Shown here in pieces: positions 15,252 to 18,570 of a DNA stretch of 18,570 nt. Below the pieces are notes generated by a model. It saw nothing but the letters and a program-made list of their open reading frames with translations. It had not been told where the DNA came from and ran no database searches. Both the position numbers and the translations under genes were made by a program. The DNA is taken from positions 1 through 18,570 of the forward strand of contig CAYTFZ010000049.1 of NCBI GenBank assembly GCA_964437215.1, read 5' to 3'. This DNA is from JAAYAN01 sp964437215 (GTDB taxonomy: Bacteria; Bacteroidota; Ignavibacteria; Ignavibacteriales; Melioribacteraceae). Within the stretch, counting starts at the first letter, position 1. Each line of letters begins with the position of its first letter.

Positions 15252-15620
15252 ATGAAAGAAGGAAACGTAATAAAAGAAAAGAGTTTTGATTTTGCACTTA
15301 GGATTATTTCTTTATATCAGGTACTTAAAGAAAATAATGAATATGTGCTTTCTAAACAATTACTGCGTTCCGGGACTTCAATAGGCGCTAATATTGAAGA
15401 AGCCTCAGCGGCATCTTCAAAAAAGGATTTTATTAATAAAATGGCGATTGCATCAAAAGAAGCCAGAGAAACCATTTACTGGTTAAAACTTCTTCAAAGA
15501 AGTAATCTTGTAAAATATGATTTTACTAGTATTATGAAAGATATTGAGGAAATAATAATGATTCTTACTGCAATTGTTAAATCGTCTTCTGATAATTCAA
15601 AATTAAGAATTAAAAATTAA
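15252..15620 (+). CDS. Four-helix-bundle protein of the 23S rRNA intervening-sequence (IVS/S23) family
   Basis: This 122-residue protein (124 if the in-frame TTG at 15246 is used) belongs to the small helical family first seen in 23S rRNA intervening sequences and related to Avd of diversity-generating retroelements. The family pattern is plain: KSFDFALRIISLYQVL (helix 1), the signature LSKQLLRSGTSIGANIEEA (about 34-52), then KDFINKMAIASKEARETIYWLKLLQRSNL (helix 3) and a final helix ending in LTAIVKSSSD. Its biochemical role is not established. No Shine-Dalgarno sequence precedes the ATG, so translation may be coupled to mutA, 37 nt upstream. It is bounded by inverted repeats, the right one overlapping its last nine codons. 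It interrupts an otherwise normal mutA-mutB junction, a sign of insertion. Confidence 0.9.
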   Translation: MKEGNVIKEKSFDFALRIISLYQVLKENNEYVLSKQLLRSGTSIGANIEEASAASSKKDFINKMAIASKEARETIYWLKLLQRSNLVKYDFTSIMKDIEEIIMILTAIVKSSSDNSKLRIKN

Positions 15621-15625
15621 AAATT
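15594..15625. repeat. Right inverted repeat flanking the four-helix-bundle gene
   Basis: This is the partner of the repeat at 15216-15247. It overlaps the last nine codons, including the stop, of the small gene and ends 15 nt before the mutB ATG. The mutB ribosome binding site (AAGGA, 15630-15634) lies just outside it. Confidence 0.8.
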
Positions 15626-15640
15626 CGAAAAGGAAATAAA

Positions 15641-17818
15641 ATGAAAGCTATAAAATTTAATGAAAAAGAGTTAAAATTAGAATCGAGTAAATCATCATTT
15701 GATTCTTGGAGAAAGAAGTTTGAAGCTGAAACCGGAAAATCCGCAGATCAGTTTATCTGGGAAACAATGGAAAAAATCAATGTGAAACCGCTTTATACAA
15801 AAGAAGATTTGGCAAATTGCGAACATCTCGATTATATGTCGGGAGTGGCTCCTTTTCTTCGCGGACCTTACAGCACAATGTATGTTATGCGTCCCTGGAC
15901 GGTAAGACAGTATGCAGGTTTTTCAACTGCTGAAGAAAGTAATGCTTTTTACAGAAGAAACCTGGCTGCAGGACAAAAAGGATTATCAGTTGCTTTTGAC
16001 CTTGCAACTCACCGCGGTTACGATTCCGATCATCCCCGCGTTGTTGGCGATGTTGGAAAAGCTGGTGTCGCTATCGATTCTATTGAAGATATGAAAATTC
16101 TCTTCGATCAGATTCCTCTCGATAAAATGTCGGTTTCGATGACAATGAACGGAGCCGTGCTTCCTATTCTTGCATTCTATATTATTGCCGCAGAGGAACA
16201 GGGAGTTGCTCCTGAACTTCTGACCGGTACAATTCAGAATGATATTCTGAAAGAATATATGGTGCGTAACACGTATATTTATCCGCCGGAACAATCAATA
16301 AAAATTATTGCAGATATTTTTGAATTTACCGCGCAGAAAATGCCGAAATTTAACAGCATAAGTATTTCAGGTTACCATATGCAGGAAGCCGGAGCTACAG
16401 CAGATCTTGAAATGGCTTACACTCTTGCCGACGGACTTGAATATGTCCGCACAGGAATTAAAGCCGGGATGGACGTTGATACATTTGCTCCGCGCCTTTC
16501 GTTTTTCTGGGCTCAGGGAATGAATTATTTTATGGAAGTTGCAAAAATGCGCGCTGCCCGTTTAATTTGGGCAAAACTTATCAAACAGTTTAATCCGAAA
16601 AATGAAAAATCAATGTCGCTTAGAACTCACTCGCAGACTTCGGGATGGAGTTTAACAGAACAGGATCCTTTCAACAATGTTGTGCGTACTTGTCTTGAAG
16701 GAATGGCTGCAGCGCTTGGTCATACTCAATCTCTTCACACAAATTCACTTGATGAGGCAATTGCTCTCCCAACTGATTTTTCTGCAAGAATTGCAAGAAA
16801 CACGCAGCTTTATTTACAGGATGAAACCAATATTACAAAAGTAATTGATCCTTGGGGCGGTTCATATTTTGTTGAATCTCTTACAAATCAATTACTCGAA
16901 AAAGGATGGAAACACATTCTCGAAGTTGAATCTTACGGCGGAATGACAAAAGCTATCGAATCAGGTATTCCAAAAATGAGAATTGAAGAAGCTTCCGCCA
17001 GAAGACAAGCTCGTATTGACAGCGGCGCTGAAACAATAGTGGGTGTTAATAAATACCGCCTGGATAAAGAAGATCCGATTGAAATTCTTGAAGTTGATAA
17101 CACTGCAGTAAGGTTATCGCAGATTAAAAGACTTCAGGAAGTACGCTCGAAAAGAAATGAAGCCGATGTTAAAAGCTCGCTCGAAGCGCTTACAAAGTGC
17201 GCCGAAACAAAGCAAGGAAATCTTTTGGCGCTTGCAGTAAATGCTGCCCGCGTTCGTGCAACTTTAGGCGAAATTTCGGATGCAATTGAAAAAGTATCAG
17301 GGAGATATCAAGCTGTGACAAGAACAATATCAGGCGTTTATAGCAGCGAATACAAGGACGAAGAAGCTAATAAAGTTGCTGTTGCGCGCAAAATGACTGA
17401 CGATTTTGCTGAACGCGAAGGACGCAGACCAAGAATTATGATAGCTAAAATGGGACAGGACGGACACGATCGCGGAGCAAAAGTAGTTGCAACTGCTTAT
17501 GCAGATATGGGCTTCGATGTTGATATGGGTCCGCTTTTCCAAACTCCGGAAGAAACTGCAAAGCAGGCTGTAGAAAACGATGTTCACTGCGTTGGTATGA
17601 GCTCGCTTGCCGCCGGACATAAAACACTTTTACCTCAGTTAGTTGACGAATTGAAGAAGCTTGGCAGAGAAGACATTATTGTAATTGCCGGCGGCGTTAT
17701 TCCCGCACAGGATTACGACTTCCTTTATGCCCACGGAGCTTCAGCCATTTTCGGTCCCGGAACAAAAATTCCGGACGCTGCAATTAAAATTATGGAAGAA
17801 ATCAATAAAAGATTCTAA
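15641..17818 (+). CDS. mutB: Methylmalonyl-CoA mutase large (alpha) catalytic subunit
   Basis: This 725-residue cytosolic enzyme carries out the adenosylcobalamin radical rearrangement between succinyl-CoA and (R)-methylmalonyl-CoA. The substrate barrel (about 30-560) has RGPYSTMY (Tyr77), RQYAGF (Tyr91), MVRNTY (Arg209) and ISGYHMQEAGA (His246). These correspond to Tyr75, Tyr89, Arg207 and His244 of the Propionibacterium enzyme, so the active site looks complete. The C-terminal cobalamin domain (about 595-725) has Asp607-Gly-His609-Asp-Arg-Gly612, where His609 is the lower cobalt ligand, then GMSSLAAGH and IAGGVIP. The ATG at 15641 has AAGGA 6 nt upstream. It forms the heterodimer with the mutA product. 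The operon ends at the hairpin at 17845-17869. Length and motifs are fully typical. Confidence 0.98.
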   Translation: MKAIKFNEKELKLESSKSSFDSWRKKFEAETGKSADQFIWETMEKINVKPLYTKEDLANCEHLDYMSGVAPFLRGPYSTMYVMRPWTVRQYAGFSTAEESNAFYRRNLAAGQKGLSVAFDLATHRGYDSDHPRVVGDVGKAGVAIDSIEDMKILFDQIPLDKMSVSMTMNGAVLPILAFYIIAAEEQGVAPELLTGTIQNDILKEYMVRNTYIYPPEQSIKIIADIFEFTAQKMPKFNSISISGYHMQEAGATADLEMAYTLADGLEYVRTGIKAGMDVDTFAPRLSFFWAQGMNYFMEVAKMRAARLIWAKLIKQFNPKNEKSMSLRTHSQTSGWSLTEQDPFNNVVRTCLEGMAAALGHTQSLHTNSLDEAIALPTDFSARIARNTQLYLQDETNITKVIDPWGGSYFVESLTNQLLEKGWKHILEVESYGGMTKAIESGIPKMRIEEASARRQARIDSGAETIVGVNKYRLDKEDPIEILEVDNTAVRLSQIKRLQEVRSKRNEADVKSSLEALTKCAETKQGNLLALAVNAARVRATLGEISDAIEKVSGRYQAVTRTISGVYSSEYKDEEANKVAVARKMTDDFAEREGRRPRIMIAKMGQDGHDRGAKVVATAYADMGFDVDMGPLFQTPEETAKQAVENDVHCVGMSSLAAGHKTLLPQLVDELKKLGREDIIVIAGGVIPAQDYDFLYAHGASAIFGPGTKIPDAAIKIMEEINKRF

Positions 17819-17844
17819 AGAATATTTTTGAATTTGGTTAATAT

Positions 17845-17872
17845 AAACCCCGATTTTTTTTCGGGGTTTGTA
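17845..17872 (+). terminator. Rho-independent terminator of the mutAB operon
   Basis: AAACCCCGA and TCGGGGTTT form a perfect 9-bp stem around a 7-T loop, 26 nt after the mutB stop, followed by GTATTT. The downstream U-tract is short, but the stem is strong and the position is right. Confidence 0.8.
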
Positions 17873-17979
17873 TTTCCAATATCTGTCGGAATAGTTTCTA
17901 TTTCTATAATTAAAAATACTTTGTTGTAGTTTTAATTCTGTAATTTTAGTTTATTTTTGCAATTAAAAATGAGTATAAG

Positions 17980-18570
17980 TTGTTTCAAATATTTTTAAGC
18001 GGTTTAATTCTCGGTATTTCAGTTGCTGTGCCAATAGGTCCCGTAGGACTTTTATGTATCGACCGGACAATTAAAAAACATTTTTGGTCCGGTTTTTTCT
18101 CAGGAATCGGCGCGGCAAGCGCGGATGCTTTATACGGATTGGTTGCAGCTTTTGGAATTACATTTATTTCTAATCTTTTAATAAGCGAGGAATTTTACTT
18201 CCGGCTTGTTGGCGGAATTTTGCTGATTGCAATTGGAATAAGGTCTTTCAGATTAAAACCGAAGCAGATTAGTGTTTATGAACCGACAAAGAAACACTTG
18301 ATTAAAGATTTTCTGAGTGCGTTTGTATTAACAATTACAAATCCCGGAACTGTTTTATTTTTTATGGCTGTATTTACCGGATTCGGGCTTACCGGAACAA
18401 CCGGTGAATTTGTTTCTGCAATTACTCTTGTCAGCGGTATTTTTATCGGTTCGGTTACCTGGTGGCTTGTTCTTTCAAGTTCGGCATTTATTCTTAAACC
18501 GCGGATAAATGATAAATTTTTAACGGGATTAAATCATCTTTCAAGCACTGCAATTATTATTTTTGGATTA
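17980..18570 (+). CDS. LysE/RhtB-family amino-acid exporter-like membrane protein, C-terminus cut by window
   Basis: This inner-membrane protein is of the LysE superfamily, whose characterised members export amino acids or other small solutes; the substrate here is unknown. The frame is open for 197 codons to the window end. The opening FLSGLILGISVAVPIGPVGLLCIDRTI contains the family P-x-GP motif in TM1. It is followed by GFFSGIGAASADALYGLVAAFG (TM2), the FRLVGGILLIAIGIRSF segment (TM3) and the conserved LTITNPGTVLFFMAVFTGFG (TM4), with further hydrophobic segments after that. The likely start is TTG at 17980, since it gives the usual family N-terminus and an in-frame TAG at 17947 excludes anything much longer; no good Shine-Dalgarno sequence is seen. 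It is separated from mutB by a terminator, hence an independent unit. Confidence 0.9.
   Translation, partial: MFQIFLSGLILGISVAVPIGPVGLLCIDRTIKKHFWSGFFSGIGAASADALYGLVAAFGITFISNLLISEEFYFRLVGGILLIAIGIRSFRLKPKQISVYEPTKKHLIKDFLSAFVLTITNPGTVLFFMAVFTGFGLTGTTGEFVSAITLVSGIFIGSVTWWLVLSSSAFILKPRINDKFLTGLNHLSSTAIIIFGL

Noticed and set aside
15216..15625. Possible insertion sequence or CRISPR-like repeat between mutA and mutB
   Set aside because: There is no transposase reading frame and only a single pair of inverted, not direct, repeats; the only gene is a four-helix-bundle family member.
17970..17999. Nine-codon ORF (ATG to TAA) overlapping the start of the LysE-like gene
   Set aside because: Considered as a leader peptide, but there is no attenuator-like hairpin or run of regulatory codons, and the overlap is explained by chance in AT-rich DNA.

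Overview
The window is AT-rich chromosomal DNA from a Gram-negative bacterium, most likely of the Bacteroidota/Chlorobi/Ignavibacteria (FCB) group. The pointers are a tripartite RND efflux set with an outer-membrane factor, several lipoproteins, a FlgD/Por-like 'NTPNPF' module typical of proteins in phyla with type IX secretion, a DPP5-like S9 peptidase, and a two-subunit methylmalonyl-CoA mutase with adjacent small and large subunit genes. The lineage call is inference from gene content. No rRNA, tRNA, CRISPR array or insertion-sequence transposase was found.

Layout. (1) Positions 1-5332, minus strand: a four-gene operon in the order TetR regulator, TolC-like outer-membrane factor, periplasmic adaptor lipoprotein, RND pump. 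The pump runs off the left edge and lacks its C-terminal part. A perfect TTACCG-GT-CGGTAA palindrome lies directly upstream of a TATAAT box before the regulator, so the operon is probably autoregulated. (2) 5502-6251, plus strand: a secreted YafK/DpaA-type L,D-transpeptidase-fold protein. It is followed by three intergenic hairpins and, facing it, the terminator of an OmpA-type glycine-zipper lipoprotein (6507-7181, minus). (3) 7430-8413, plus strand: an aldo/keto reductase, then about 300 bp with only a doubtful short ORF and a terminator. (4) 8721-12757, minus strand: a tight four-gene operon of S9 peptidase, unusual multidomain lipoprotein, YkvA/DUF1232 membrane protein and Nudix (ADP-ribose pyrophosphatase-like) hydrolase. 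(5) 12758-13054: a divergent promoter region with REP-like palindromes. (6) 13055-17818, plus strand: mutA and mutB, encoding the small and large subunits of adenosylcobalamin-dependent methylmalonyl-CoA mutase, which interconverts succinyl-CoA and (R)-methylmalonyl-CoA. A strong terminator follows. (7) 17980 to the right edge, plus strand: a LysE-family exporter, truncated by the window.

The most interesting structure lies between mutA and mutB. A small four-helix-bundle gene, of the family encoded by 23S rRNA intervening sequences, is enclosed by 32-bp imperfect inverted repeats (28 of 32 positions match). Subtracting the repeat-bounded segment (15216-15625) leaves an ordinary mutA-mutB junction: stop codon, 16 nt containing AAGGA, then the mutB ATG. 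This suggests an inserted mobile or self-contained IVS-like element that has settled in a metabolic operon without breaking it and may fold into a long RNA stem in the mutAB transcript. The second notable item is the lipoprotein at 9666-10715, which looks like a regulatory beta-sandwich domain split by an inserted FN3-like plus FlgD/Por-like pair.
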